A DNA stretch of 64,000 bases. Origin: Cohnella herbarum. GTDB taxonomy: Bacteria; Bacillota; Bacilli; Paenibacillales; Paenibacillaceae. The notes under the pieces were generated by a model, which searched no databases, was not told where the DNA came from, and worked only from the letters and a program-made list of their open reading frames with translations. This document shows, piece after piece, positions 26,677-35,636 of the stretch. The translations under genes and the position numbers were made by a program. Numbering within the stretch: the stretch's first letter is position 1; each line of letters starts with the position of its first letter. Location of the stretch: the NCBI RefSeq assembly GCF_012849095.1, contig NZ_CP051680.1, positions 5,941,001 to 6,005,000 on the forward strand, in the 5' to 3' direction.

Positions 26677-28435
26677 CGATGTCCTCCTCCCTCTGAAGCG
26701 GCAGTCTGATCGTTACGTAAGTTCTGCCCTCGGCTTCCGAACGTTGGATTTGCAAACCGTAAGCGTCTCCGTACATCATGCGAATTCTTTTGTGAACGTT
26801 TTGCAGGCCGACATTCGAGAAGGTAGGATGGAGCTCTTCTTTCTCAATGCTCTCCATAATATCCTTGATTTTTTCCTTGTTGATCTCCAATCCGTTGTCA
26901 ACGATTTCCAATGTCAACACTCCGGTCGGACTTACCGTCGAACGGATGATCATTTCGCCTTTGCCTTCTTGAAAGGAAGCATGGCGGTAGACGTTCTCGA
27001 CGAGCGGTTGCAGCGAGAGCTTAGGAACTAGGGCATCCAAGGTCGTCTCGTCCAATTGCTCGATCACGGTCACGTTGTCCCCGAACCGATACCGCTGAAT
27101 CGTCATGAAATAGCGAACGTTCTTCATCTCTTCCCGCAAAAGGATCCGGTCTTGGCCGCGATGGATGCTCATGTCCAGAAGGTGGCCTAGCGACAGCAGC
27201 ATTTCCGTGATCGGCTTCGTACCGGCCATGATCGACATCCAGCGGATGGTGTTCAGCGTATTGTGCAGGAAGTGCGGGTTGATCTGGGCTTGAAGAGCTT
27301 CCAATTTGGCTTGTTCCCGATGGCGTTCTAAGACGATTTCCCGATTGATATGGTTCTGCAGCCGCACAAGCATCTTGTCGAACGTTTGTCCGAGCAATCC
27401 CGCTTCGTCCCGGGTTCGAATATCCGCCGTAACGTCCAAGTGCCCCTTCTCCACTTGTTTCATCACGACTCTTAACTTTCTAAGGGGTTTTGTTAGCATA
27501 TTGGAGAAGAACGCGATCATGCCGATGAACACGACCATGCTCACCGCGAAAATAATCGTGCTTACGTTGCGTATTTTATCGATTTCGCGAAAGACGGCTT
27601 CGTGAGGCACGATCTGAATGACCCGCCAACCGGTCATGGGCAGCGAGTAGGTACTGAGCACGTATTTGTTCCCGTTTACGCTCGTGCTTAAGGTGTTATC
27701 CGCGGATTCGTCGATGATCGGTTTGAGAGAGGCGTATAAGGGCATCGCCTCATCGCGAGAATAGGTAAGAACGCTATCGTCCGGTCCGACGAGCAATCCG
27801 TAGCCGGTTAGGGAAGGATCCCCCGACTGCAGTACGTCCAAGTAGGCTTGCGTAGGTTCGCTGATCGCTAACTGGCCGATGCTTTGATTGCTCTCGTCTC
27901 TCACGACCATGGAGACGGTCAGCAAGGGATGTTTCCCGGGAAGGGCATAATTGTCATGATTCAAGGTCCATACCATATATCCGTTCTCTTCGATCGTCCG
28001 GTGAAACCAGTCGGAGTTCGTTAGGACATCTTTGGCCCCGGGAGACCTTCCCCAGTTCGTATATAAGGTACCATAGTTATCGAAGACGGAGAAATAGAGG
28101 TCGTCGCTGGCGATCGCCGTTGACATCTCTAGGAACTTTTTATCCATCGTATGGGTGTTATTAAGCTTATCCCGTTCCGTAACGGGGGGATTAACTAGCA
28201 CCCGTTTGACGTTCTCGTCGATTACGAGAGATGAGGTTGCGTGCATCATCGTCTGCAGCTTGCGTTCAATATTTAAGTTGATCTGGTGCAATCTTTCTTC
28301 GGCGGACGATTCGACCTGCTTCCGCAGAACGTTCTCGATCGCTTGATAAGCGTACACGCTCGCTCCCAAGATGGGAATCAGCACGAACAAGACGAAGGCG
28401 ATCATCCATTTGGTGCGCAGGCTGATGAAAGGCAT
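26657..28435 (-). CDS. YesM-like sensor histidine kinase
   Basis: A 592-residue membrane kinase: helix 1 (MIAFVLFVLIPILGASVYAY), an outer dCache-like sensor (about 35-290), helix 2 (VSTIIFAVSMVVFIGMIAFF), HAMP, the His_kinase-family box QINPHFLHNTLNTIRW and a HATPase domain with IVDNGLEI and GLQNVHKRI. This is the YesM class, which pairs with YesN-type AraC regulators to control sugar uptake. It overlaps the regulator start by 20 bases and follows the fructokinase by 6 bases. It probably senses a sugar, directly or through the divergently encoded binding protein. Confidence 0.9.
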   Translation of the reverse strand: MPFISLRTKWMIAFVLFVLIPILGASVYAYQAIENVLRKQVESSAEERLHQINLNIERKLQTMMHATSSLVIDENVKRVLVNPPVTERDKLNNTHTMDKKFLEMSTAIASDDLYFSVFDNYGTLYTNWGRSPGAKDVLTNSDWFHRTIEENGYMVWTLNHDNYALPGKHPLLTVSMVVRDESNQSIGQLAISEPTQAYLDVLQSGDPSLTGYGLLVGPDDSVLTYSRDEAMPLYASLKPIIDESADNTLSTSVNGNKYVLSTYSLPMTGWRVIQIVPHEAVFREIDKIRNVSTIIFAVSMVVFIGMIAFFSNMLTKPLRKLRVVMKQVEKGHLDVTADIRTRDEAGLLGQTFDKMLVRLQNHINREIVLERHREQAKLEALQAQINPHFLHNTLNTIRWMSIMAGTKPITEMLLSLGHLLDMSIHRGQDRILLREEMKNVRYFMTIQRYRFGDNVTVIEQLDETTLDALVPKLSLQPLVENVYRHASFQEGKGEMIIRSTVSPTGVLTLEIVDNGLEINKEKIKDIMESIEKEELHPTFSNVGLQNVHKRIRMMYGDAYGLQIQRSEAEGRTYVTIRLPLQREEDIDEDRGG

Positions 28436-28441
28436 AGTTGT

Positions 28442-29419
28442 TTAGCGATCCTCCTCCATCGATAGGAACGGCGCCGATACGTAAGAGTCGATGGCTCCGT
28501 AGGATTCAGTCGAACTAGCCGAATAGCGTACGGCGGCTTTCACTGCAAGCGTCCAATTCCCGGGAGCCTCCAGCCAGTCCGTCCATTCATGTGGGGAAGG
28601 CAATTCGCGCGCTATGCGGCTGAGCAACGCTCCAACGAAAGCATCCCCTGCCCCGGTCGTATCGACGGCTTGTACGGTCATGCCCTGGAATTTCTCGACT
28701 CCGCGCGCCGTGACGCTGAAACAGCCTTCGGCACCCAAAGTGACGACCAGCGCTTTCAATCCGCAGCGCGAGCTCAGGTACTGCGCCCGGGTTTCATGAG
28801 TAAGGGATGGAGCGCCGTTGAAGTCCGTATCCGTTAGAAAGCATAGTTCTTCCTCGTTAATCTTTACCAAATCCGCAAGTTCCATCGCTTCTAGTATGGC
28901 ACTCTTCGCTTGTTGCTCCGAATCCCACAGGTTTAATCGCAGATTAGGATCGTAACTGACCAAGCAGCCTCTTCTCCCGGCTTCGCGCGCTGCCAGCAGG
29001 GTAGTCGTGCGGGCCGGCTCTGCCGTCAAGGTAAGGGAGCCGAAATGGAATATGCCCGCCTCGTCCAATAATTCGAGGGGAATTTCCTCGGAGGCCATGC
29101 ATAGGTCGGCGGTGTCCTTCCTATAGAAGGCAAAGTCCCTTTGGCCTTCCTCGGCTAAAGTCACGATAGCCAACGTCGTGCGCTTATCGGACGCTTCAAG
29201 TAAATAGTCGGTATTTACTCCGACTTCCGTCAACTTGCGGCGGATGGACGCTCCGAAGGCGTCTCTTCCGACTTTGCCTATAAAGAAGCTCGGAACCCCG
29301 AGCAGGGCTGCCGCTGCGGCAACGTTGGCGGGAGCGCCTCCGGGGTTCGCTATATAATGTTTGGAATCGACGGACAGCAGATCGATCAGTACTTCTCCGA
29401 ACGCGGCGATCGGTTTCAT
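28442..29419 (-). CDS. PfkB-family fructokinase
   Basis: A 325-residue cytoplasmic sugar kinase of the ribokinase/PfkB fold. Signature 1 lies in GGAPANVAAAAALLGVPSFF through GKVGRDAFG, and signature 2 with the catalytic Asp in DTTGAGDAFVGALL. FGEVLIDLL at the N-terminus is typical of fructokinases, which make fructose 6-phosphate. I choose the ATG at 29419 (MKPIAAFGE), 9 bases after GGAG; the ATG at 29428 overlaps that site. First gene of the operon with YesM and the broken YesN. A perfect CcpA cre site lies 20 bases upstream. A 2-keto-3-deoxygluconate kinase is a less likely alternative. Confidence 0.85.
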   Translation of the reverse strand: MKPIAAFGEVLIDLLSVDSKHYIANPGGAPANVAAAAALLGVPSFFIGKVGRDAFGASIRRKLTEVGVNTDYLLEASDKRTTLAIVTLAEEGQRDFAFYRKDTADLCMASEEIPLELLDEAGIFHFGSLTLTAEPARTTTLLAAREAGRRGCLVSYDPNLRLNLWDSEQQAKSAILEAMELADLVKINEEELCFLTDTDFNGAPSLTHETRAQYLSSRCGLKALVVTLGAEGCFSVTARGVEKFQGMTVQAVDTTGAGDAFVGALLSRIARELPSPHEWTDWLEAPGNWTLAVKAAVRYSASSTESYGAIDSYVSAPFLSMEEDR

Positions 29420-29438
29420 TGAATTCATCTCCTTGTCT

Positions 29439-29452
29439 TGCTAGCGCTTACA
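29439..29452 (-). promoter_or_regulatory. CcpA cre site before the fructokinase gene
   Basis: On the minus strand TGTAAGCGCTAGCA fits the cre consensus TGWAARCGYTWNCW at all 14 positions. It lies just upstream of the fructokinase ribosome site, a position suited to glucose repression. Confidence 0.75.
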
Positions 29453-29597
29453 TCCACTCAGTATAGGATCTGGGGACAGGGATGTAAACGAACCGGGGCG
29501 AATTCGAAGAATCGTGTCTTTTTATCGTAAGATCGGTGCCTAAGAGCGGGCGGGCGGTAGAAATGAAAAGAGAATCGTATCCGTTTTCAGGGGGATC

Positions 29598-30554
29598 GTG
29601 AGTTTTCGGGCGATGGGGGAAAGCGCTACCATAAAGCTATATCAGCCGGAAAGGGGAGCGATACACATTCGCACGCAGAAGCAATCAGACACGTTGGCCG
29701 GATGGCTGTTTATTTTACCGGGCATAGCGGGATTCGGAGTTCTTACGATCATTCCGATTATATTATCGCTAATTATCAGTTTTACCGATTGGAATTTCCT
29801 TGACGGATTGAAGGGGCTGCGCTTCATAGGGCTTGATAACTTCATCGAGATGTGGTCGGACAAGTGGTTCGTGGACAGCTTGACGAACAATCTTGTGTTC
29901 GCGGCGGTTACCGTACCTGCCACGATCATCCTTTCCTTGCTTGCGGCTATCGGATTGAATAAAGGCGTCTACATGAAATCGCCGATTCGTCTCATGATTT
30001 TCATGCCGTACGTATCGAATATCGTTGCCATCTCCATTGTATGGGGTACGTTGTACAACCCGACGATGGGACCGATCAACTCTTTTCTCAGGAGCGTCGG
30101 GATTGATAATCCGCCGGGATGGCTAGCCAGCAGTACATGGGCGTTACCCGCCATTATGATCATGACGATCTGGGCGAACGTAGGCTATAACATGATTATT
30201 TATCTTGCGGGGCTTCAGGGGATTTCGAAGGACTTGTACGAGGCGGCGAAAATAGACGGCGCAGGACCGATGAGGAGTTTTTTCAAGATTACGCTGCCTA
30301 TGCTGTCGCCAACGACTTTTTTCGTCATGATTACCAGCATCATTCATTCGTTCCAAGTATTCATCGCCGTATTCGTCATGACGAAAGGCGGACCGGGATC
30401 TTCGACGACGGTGCTCACGTATTATTCGTACCGCACGGGCTTCGACTTCTACAAGATGGGTTACTCGTCGGCCATGGCGTGGATATTGTTCTTGATCATC
30501 TTCTTGATCACCTTCCTGCAATGGCAAGGACAAAAACGCTGGGTGCACTACTAA
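29598..30554 (+). CDS. Sugar ABC transporter permease (MalF type)
   Basis: A 318-residue permease: helix 1 GWLFILPGIAGFGVLTIIPI, ATPase-contact loop GISKDLYEAAKIDGAGPMRS and the typical MTKGGPGSSTT. The start is uncertain. The GTG at 29598 follows AGGGGG closely. Homologues usually begin near TQKQSDTLAGW, and a better ribosome site (AAAGGGGAG, about 29650) is followed only by ATA/ATT codons. First gene of the divergent uptake operon, with a near-cre sequence over its 5' end. Partner of the next permease. Confidence 0.85.
   Translation: MSFRAMGESATIKLYQPERGAIHIRTQKQSDTLAGWLFILPGIAGFGVLTIIPIILSLIISFTDWNFLDGLKGLRFIGLDNFIEMWSDKWFVDSLTNNLVFAAVTVPATIILSLLAAIGLNKGVYMKSPIRLMIFMPYVSNIVAISIVWGTLYNPTMGPINSFLRSVGIDNPPGWLASSTWALPAIMIMTIWANVGYNMIIYLAGLQGISKDLYEAAKIDGAGPMRSFFKITLPMLSPTTFFVMITSIIHSFQVFIAVFVMTKGGPGSSTTVLTYYSYRTGFDFYKMGYSSAMAWILFLIIFLITFLQWQGQKRWVHY
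29618..29631 (+). promoter_or_regulatory. Near-consensus CcpA cre site at the start of the uptake operon
   Basis: GGAAAGCGCTACCA matches the cre consensus at 13 of 14 positions (first base differs). It overlaps the first codons of the permease as annotated, which may mean the true start is downstream. Confidence 0.55.
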
Positions 30555-30581
30555 GCGGTTCGCTTAGGAAAGGGGGAGTAA

Positions 30582-31430
30582 GTGTTGAACGATCAAGTTA
30601 CGGGCGTTCGCCCGGCTATGTTAAAATTGCTGCTGACCGTTGTACTGGGCGCATTCGGCGTTGCGATGGTATTACCGTTTCTCTGGATGCTGTCCACGTC
30701 TTTCAAAGTACCGATAGACGTCTTTAATTATCCGATCGAATGGATACCGAAGAACTTTAATTGGAACAACTACTCGCGCGTCTGGAACGGATCGCAGCCG
30801 TTCGATTTGTATTATTTCAACTCCGTCAAGGTAACGATTATTACGGTGTTGGGAACGGTCATCATTTGTTCCGCCGCGGCTTATGGATTCGCGCGAATTC
30901 AATTTAAGGGTAGAGATGCCGTATTCTTCATTTTCTTGGCAACGCTTATGATACCGGATCAAGTCACGTTGGTGCCCCGGTTTATCATTTTCAATTATCT
31001 CGGCATTTACGACACCCATGCGGCATTGATATTGCCGGGGATGTTTACCGCATTCGGCGTGTTTCTGCTTCGGCAATTTTACGTGGGCATTCCCGAGGAT
31101 TTCTCCGAGGCTGCCAAAATCGAAGGGGCAGGCCACTTCCAGACGTGGATACGCATTATCGTTCCGCTATCGAAACCTTCGCTTGTGTCTTTAGTGATCT
31201 TGAGCTTCACTTGGAACTGGAATGAATTCGTTAACCCGCTCGTTTTCCTGGCCTCTAAGGAGCTGTATACGATTCCGCTCGGGCTCACCAACTTCATCGA
31301 TGAATCCGGAACGGACTACACCTTGATGATGGCGGCGGCGGTCAGCTCGATACTGCCCGTCATCCTCTTGTTCCTCGCTTGCCAGAAATGGTTCATCGAG
31401 GGGGTGGTGTCCAGCGGCGTGAAGGGCTGA
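30582..31430 (+). CDS. Sugar ABC transporter permease (MalG type)
   Basis: A 282-residue permease with six helices (first: MLKLLLTVVLGAFGVAMVLPF). The docking loop is GIPEDFSEAAKIEGAGHFQT. AAGGGGGAG precedes a GTG at 30582 and a TTG three bases later; either could start translation. It is 27 bases after the MalF-type gene. The pair forms the membrane channel of the importer whose binding protein is encoded next. Confidence 0.88.
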   Translation: MLNDQVTGVRPAMLKLLLTVVLGAFGVAMVLPFLWMLSTSFKVPIDVFNYPIEWIPKNFNWNNYSRVWNGSQPFDLYYFNSVKVTIITVLGTVIICSAAAYGFARIQFKGRDAVFFIFLATLMIPDQVTLVPRFIIFNYLGIYDTHAALILPGMFTAFGVFLLRQFYVGIPEDFSEAAKIEGAGHFQTWIRIIVPLSKPSLVSLVILSFTWNWNEFVNPLVFLASKELYTIPLGLTNFIDESGTDYTLMMAAAVSSILPVILLFLACQKWFIEGVVSSGVKG

Positions 31431-31478
31431 TCGGTCCATGCGATGTACGATAACAACAACTGAAAAGGGAGATGTCGT

Positions 31479-32846
31479 ATGAATAAAGTGAAAACGTCTA
31501 GTTTGATGCTCGTGTTGATTCTGGCTCTTATCGTTACGGGATGTAGCTCCAATAATAATAATAATAATAGTAAGCCTTCTGCCTCCGCGGGAGAAAACGG
31601 TTCGAATAACGTCATCAAATTGAAGTTCTGGGGAGCAGTCCCGGAGGAGAACGGACCGAAACAAGCGGTGGAGAACTGGAACAAAGCCAATCCGGACATT
31701 CAGGTCGAATACGTTCGCTTCGTGAACGACGAAAGCGGCAATACGAAGCTTGAAACGGCGTTGCTGGCGGGCGATCAAGTCGATCTGTTCATTAACTACC
31801 GCATGGACAAGCTGTCCAAGCGGATTGACGCAGGCATGGTCGAGCCTCTTGATAGCTATATCGAGAAAAGCGCTTTTAACGTGGAAGAGAATTTCGGATC
31901 GAACGCGATCACGAAGTTCGAGGACAAAACCTATTATATTCCGGCTATTATCTTGAATGATTTCGTGACGTTGAACAAATCCTTCTTGGACGAAGCGGGC
32001 TTGGCCATCCCCGAGCAATGGACTTGGGATCAATACATGGATTACGCGGCTAAGCTGACGAAGGGAGACGGCGCGGACAAGCGTTGGGGCTCGTACACCG
32101 ACCTGCTGCAGCCGAAAATCTTCGAATATCTCGATAAAGCGGTGAAAACCGAGTTGGGCCCGGACGCTTTCTACAAACAAGACGGAACGAGCAATTTCGA
32201 TAACCCGGCATTCAAGCAGTATTTCGATATTATGTATAACCTCGAGAAAACGCTCAAAGCGCAGCCGCCGATCGCGGAAGCTAAAGCAACGAAGATGGAA
32301 GGGATTCAACTCTACCTGACTAACAAAGTCGCGATGCACTGGATCGGCACGGCAAGCTTGCGCAACATCAAGAATACGACGGATTATCCGCATGATTTCA
32401 TTACGGCGTTCGCTCCGCCTCCGAAGCTTACCGAGAATAGCGCTTATTTGGGCGGCGGCACGGGTTATCTGGATTTCACGACGATCAACGCGCGTTCCCA
32501 GAACAAAGACGCGGCATGGAAGTTCATGCAATGGTACGTAACCGAAGGCAATGAGCCTTTGATAGCGGGAGGTCGCGTGCCGGCTTGGAAGAAGGCGGAC
32601 AAGGACAAAGTGGCGTCTCTCATCCTGGGCGAAAATCCGGAGAAGCTGTTCGACGTGGATTCCTTCAAGCGGGTCGTATTCGCGAACGTGGATTATGTTC
32701 GCGACACCAAATTCGATCATCTTGCGGAAATTCAGAAGATCGTCGAAGAAGAAGGCGAACGCGTGCTCATCGGAGAGAAGCCGACGGCGGACGCGGTGAA
32801 ATCCATGAAGGAACGTGCGGACAAATTGCTGAAAAGCTCTAAATAA
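31479..32846 (+). CDS. Sugar-binding lipoprotein of an ABC importer
   Basis: A 455-residue extracellular solute-binding protein (family 1). Signal peptide with lipobox VTGC (Cys22), then a low-complexity SSNNNNNNSK stretch from six AAT/AAC-type repeats (about 31551-31570), a slippage-prone site. Conserved parts include IKLKFWGAVPEENGPKQAV, DLFINYRMDKL and VAMHWIGTASLRN. AAAGGGAG lies before the ATG. Unlike the other two cassettes the binding protein follows its permeases. It is followed by two oxidoreductases, which suggests a polyol or oxidisable sugar as ligand (inference). Confidence 0.88.
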   Translation: MNKVKTSSLMLVLILALIVTGCSSNNNNNNSKPSASAGENGSNNVIKLKFWGAVPEENGPKQAVENWNKANPDIQVEYVRFVNDESGNTKLETALLAGDQVDLFINYRMDKLSKRIDAGMVEPLDSYIEKSAFNVEENFGSNAITKFEDKTYYIPAIILNDFVTLNKSFLDEAGLAIPEQWTWDQYMDYAAKLTKGDGADKRWGSYTDLLQPKIFEYLDKAVKTELGPDAFYKQDGTSNFDNPAFKQYFDIMYNLEKTLKAQPPIAEAKATKMEGIQLYLTNKVAMHWIGTASLRNIKNTTDYPHDFITAFAPPPKLTENSAYLGGGTGYLDFTTINARSQNKDAAWKFMQWYVTEGNEPLIAGGRVPAWKKADKDKVASLILGENPEKLFDVDSFKRVVFANVDYVRDTKFDHLAEIQKIVEEEGERVLIGEKPTADAVKSMKERADKLLKSSK

Positions 32847-32874
32847 ACGGTAAATCGGGAAGGGATGAACATCT

Positions 32875-34260
32875 GTGCGTAACAATCAAATTTCTTACGA
32901 TACGAATATTCCGGTCATCGGCGACGTCGACGTTCTCGTGATCGGCGGCGGCCCGGCGGGAATCGGAGCAGCTCTCGCCGCTGCAAGAGCGGGAGCGAAG
33001 ACGGCTTTGGTAGAGCGTTACGGATTTCTCGGGGGCAACGCGACGGCGGGCTTGGTCGGGCCTTTCATGAACTCTTATAGCGATGACGGCAAGACTCAGC
33101 TTGTTAAAGGCGTGTTCGATGAATTGGTACGGAGGATGGAATCGTTCGGCGGAGCGGTTCACCCCGAGCAAGTGAGAACGGGAAGCGCCTATTCCGGCTT
33201 CTTCAGCAAAGGGCACGACCATGTGACGCCATTCGATCCCGAGGCCGTTAAGCTCGCTGCGGCGGAAATGATGGAGGAAGCGGGAGTACGGATGTTCATG
33301 CACACCTTCTTCGTCGATTCCATCGTGGAGGACGGCAGGGTGAACGGCGCTCTCATCGTGAACAAGTCGGGCTTGCAGGCTATTCGCGCCAAGGTAACGG
33401 TAGACTGCAGCGCCGACGGAGACGTGGCGTTCCGTGCCGGAGCGGAGCTCGAAGTAGGCAGGAAATCGGACGGGCTTACCCAGCCGATGACGATGTTCTT
33501 CCGCGTGGCCGGAGTGAACGACGAAGAAATTCTGAAATACGTCGAGGATCACCCGGAGGAGCGGGATCTGTTGTTCGGCAGCTTGATCGCGGAGAAGCGG
33601 GAAGCGGGAGAATGGACGGTCAACAAAAACCACCTAGGCATTTATCGTACGACTCAGGCCGGAGTATGGCGAGTGAATACGAGCCGGGTACAAGGACTCG
33701 CGGGCACGAATGCGGAGGATCTGTCCAAGGCGGAGTTGGAAGGACGCCGTCAAGTATTCGAGCTGCTGGCTTTCTTCCGCAAGTACTTTCCGGGCTTCCG
33801 GAATGCGGTGCTCGTCGATACGGCAACGCAGATCGGCGTCCGCGAGACGAGAAGACTTGTCGGAGAATATATGCTGACTTCCGAAGATTTGATCAGCGGA
33901 CGTTCCTTCGAAGATGTCATCGCTCTCTATGGCTATCCGATCGATATTCACAGTCCTAACGAAGTGACGACCGAGTTCAGCAAAGAATTCAAGACGGCGA
34001 ATATTTATCAGATGCCTTATCGTATTCTCGTTCCGCAGAAAGTAAACGGACTGCTCGTTGCCGGCCGGTGCGTGTCCGCGACGCATGAAGCGCTCGGAGC
34101 GATCCGGGTCATGCCTTGCGCATTCGCGTTGGGACAAGCCGCGGGAGCGGGAGCGGCATTAGCGTCGGCTTCGGGAATCGAGCCGCGTAACGTAAATATC
34201 CGCGAGTTGCATCAAACCTTGCTTGCGCAGGATGTCGTTTTGCCTGCCGGTATCGCTTAA
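32875..34260 (+). CDS. FAD-dependent oxidoreductase (FAD_oxidored type)
   Basis: A 461-residue flavoprotein. The dinucleotide-binding fold is at the N-terminus, VLVIGGGPAGIGAALAAARA (Gly24, Gly26, Gly29), with LVERYGFLGGNATAG after it, a hallmark of the FAD_oxidored family common in carbohydrate operons. A second FAD contact is near the C-terminus (LLVAGRCVSATHEALGAIRV). No signal peptide, so cytoplasmic. GTG start after GGAAGGGATG. Its substrate is not known; position 28 bases after the binding-protein gene suggests it oxidises the imported compound or a product of it. Confidence 0.85.
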   Translation: MRNNQISYDTNIPVIGDVDVLVIGGGPAGIGAALAAARAGAKTALVERYGFLGGNATAGLVGPFMNSYSDDGKTQLVKGVFDELVRRMESFGGAVHPEQVRTGSAYSGFFSKGHDHVTPFDPEAVKLAAAEMMEEAGVRMFMHTFFVDSIVEDGRVNGALIVNKSGLQAIRAKVTVDCSADGDVAFRAGAELEVGRKSDGLTQPMTMFFRVAGVNDEEILKYVEDHPEERDLLFGSLIAEKREAGEWTVNKNHLGIYRTTQAGVWRVNTSRVQGLAGTNAEDLSKAELEGRRQVFELLAFFRKYFPGFRNAVLVDTATQIGVRETRRLVGEYMLTSEDLISGRSFEDVIALYGYPIDIHSPNEVTTEFSKEFKTANIYQMPYRILVPQKVNGLLVAGRCVSATHEALGAIRVMPCAFALGQAAGAGAALASASGIEPRNVNIRELHQTLLAQDVVLPAGIA

Positions 34261-34366
34261 TGAGCGACGGCGTATCGTACGCGAAGGAGTTAACGAACAA
34301 GAGCGGTTCCTTGAAGGTGCTCGTCTATCCGAACGGAACAGCCACATTGCGAACGGAGGAATAGAA

Positions 34367-35386
34367 ATGAACATGATGAGCGCTCTTGTCGTGGAGAGCC
34401 CCGGTAATGCCGTTGTTCTTCAGGTGCCCATCCCTCGCGCTAAGAAAGGCGAGATTGTCGTTCGAGTCAAAAGAGCGGGGATTTGCGGTACGGATCTTCA
34501 TATTTATAAAGGAGAGTATTTATCTCCTTATCCGATCATTCCCGGACATGAGTTTTCCGGCGTCGTCCACGAGGTGGGTAACGGAGCCGAGCGGTTTCAA
34601 GTCGGAGACCGAGTAAGCGCCGAACCGAACTTATCGTGCGGTCGCTGTCGCTTCTGTCTATCGGGCCGCGCTAACCATTGCGACAACTGGGCGGCGATCG
34701 GCGTTACGCTTCCCGGCGCAATGGCGGAATACGTCGCCGTGCCCGAGGAGCTTGCAACGAAGCTGCCGGATTCGTTATCGTTCGCGCAAGGGGCATTCAT
34801 CGAGCCCGTCGCCTGCGTTGTACATGCTTTGAATCGGCTAAGTCCCAGGACGGGAGACCGCGCGCTTCTATTCGGCGCAGGGGCGATGGGCCAACAATGG
34901 GTACAGGCCTTGGCGCGTTCGGGCGTTTCGGAGTTAGTCGTCGTCGATCTTGCGGAGGAAAAGCTGGAGCTTGCCATGCGGTGGGGAGCGACTCAGGTGT
35001 TGCAGGCGGGTTCGGCCGCGACGCAGTTGCAGGGACGAACGGGGAAAGACGGCTTCGATATCGTCATCGATACGACCGGAGTCCCTCGGGTTATCGCGAA
35101 TTCGTTCCAGTATATCGGACCATGCGGCCGTTATGTTCAGTTCGGCGTAACGAAGGAGGACGATTCCGTCCAGCTACGGACGTTCGATCTTTACCAACTC
35201 GAATGGACGTTTATCGGTTCGATGGCGCTTAACCATACTTTCGCTCCGGCGCTTGCTTGGCTTGAGTCCGGACGAGTAAGCACGGAACATCTCGTGACCC
35301 GCGAGCTGACGCTCGAAAGCGCCGTGAAGTATTTACAGGGCGACCGTTCGCCGAAAGATATGAAAGTACAGATTTCGTTCGAATAG
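34367..35386 (+). CDS. Zinc-dependent medium-chain dehydrogenase (polyol type)
   Basis: A 339-residue MDR-family dehydrogenase. Catalytic zinc ligands: Cys40 in GICGTDLHIYKG and the GHE at 60-62. Structural zinc: CGRCRFCLSGRANHC (Cys91, 94, 97, 105). An NAD(P) fold follows with ALLFGAGAMGQQWVQA. It resembles sorbitol, threonine or related sec-alcohol dehydrogenases. The frame is open from 34223, but GGAGG 8 bases before the ATG at 34367 (MNMMSALVV) fixes the start. Last gene of the uptake operon. With the divergent fructokinase, oxidation of a polyol to fructose is a plausible route (inference). Confidence 0.88.
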   Translation: MNMMSALVVESPGNAVVLQVPIPRAKKGEIVVRVKRAGICGTDLHIYKGEYLSPYPIIPGHEFSGVVHEVGNGAERFQVGDRVSAEPNLSCGRCRFCLSGRANHCDNWAAIGVTLPGAMAEYVAVPEELATKLPDSLSFAQGAFIEPVACVVHALNRLSPRTGDRALLFGAGAMGQQWVQALARSGVSELVVVDLAEEKLELAMRWGATQVLQAGSAATQLQGRTGKDGFDIVIDTTGVPRVIANSFQYIGPCGRYVQFGVTKEDDSVQLRTFDLYQLEWTFIGSMALNHTFAPALAWLESGRVSTEHLVTRELTLESAVKYLQGDRSPKDMKVQISFE

Positions 35387-35433
35387 ATACGAGCAAAAGG
35401 ATTGGTTCTACAAGAAAGCAGATCGAAATAAGG

Positions 35434-35543
35434 AAAAGACGGCGCTGGGATATGAACCGTGACTCCATAGAAGGGCGCTTTGAAAAAAAGCGAACCTCTT
35501 TGGGGTAACGGTTCGATAAGTCCTCCTGAGCTGTCTTTTTTTT
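35434..35543 (+). terminator. Large structured terminator after the polyol operon
   Basis: AAAAGACGGC (35434-35443) pairs with GCTGTCTTTT (35530-35539), followed by a run of Ts to 35543. GAACCGT (35454-35460) pairs with ACGGTTC (35508-35514), with a small CGCTTT/AAAGCG hairpin inside. It is larger than an ordinary terminator and could be a small RNA with its own terminator. Confidence 0.5.
35483..35515 (-). terminator. Rho-independent terminator on the minus strand
   Basis: On the minus strand CGAACC (35515-35510) and GGTTCG (35496-35491) form a stem followed by C and seven Ts. It would stop read-through from the minus-strand argS. Confidence 0.6.
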
Positions 35544-35568
35544 ATGTTAATATATTGATTTATTGCGG

Positions 35569-35609
35569 AAGGCTGTCCGAGAAGCCATTGATCTTCGGCA
35601 GCCTCTTTT
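35569..35609. terminator. Second hairpin between the convergent operons
   Basis: AGGCTGTCCGAGAAG and CTTCGGCAGCCT form an imperfect stem followed by CTTTT on the plus strand. It lies 28 bases past the minus-strand argS stop. Confidence 0.55.
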
Positions 35610-35636
35610 CCGCGTTTAATCCCGCCGATACGTCGA

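Noticed and set aside
31191-32885. 564-codon open frame on the minus strand
   Set aside because: It is the antisense of the binding-protein gene; Arg/His/Phe-rich composition and no ribosome site.
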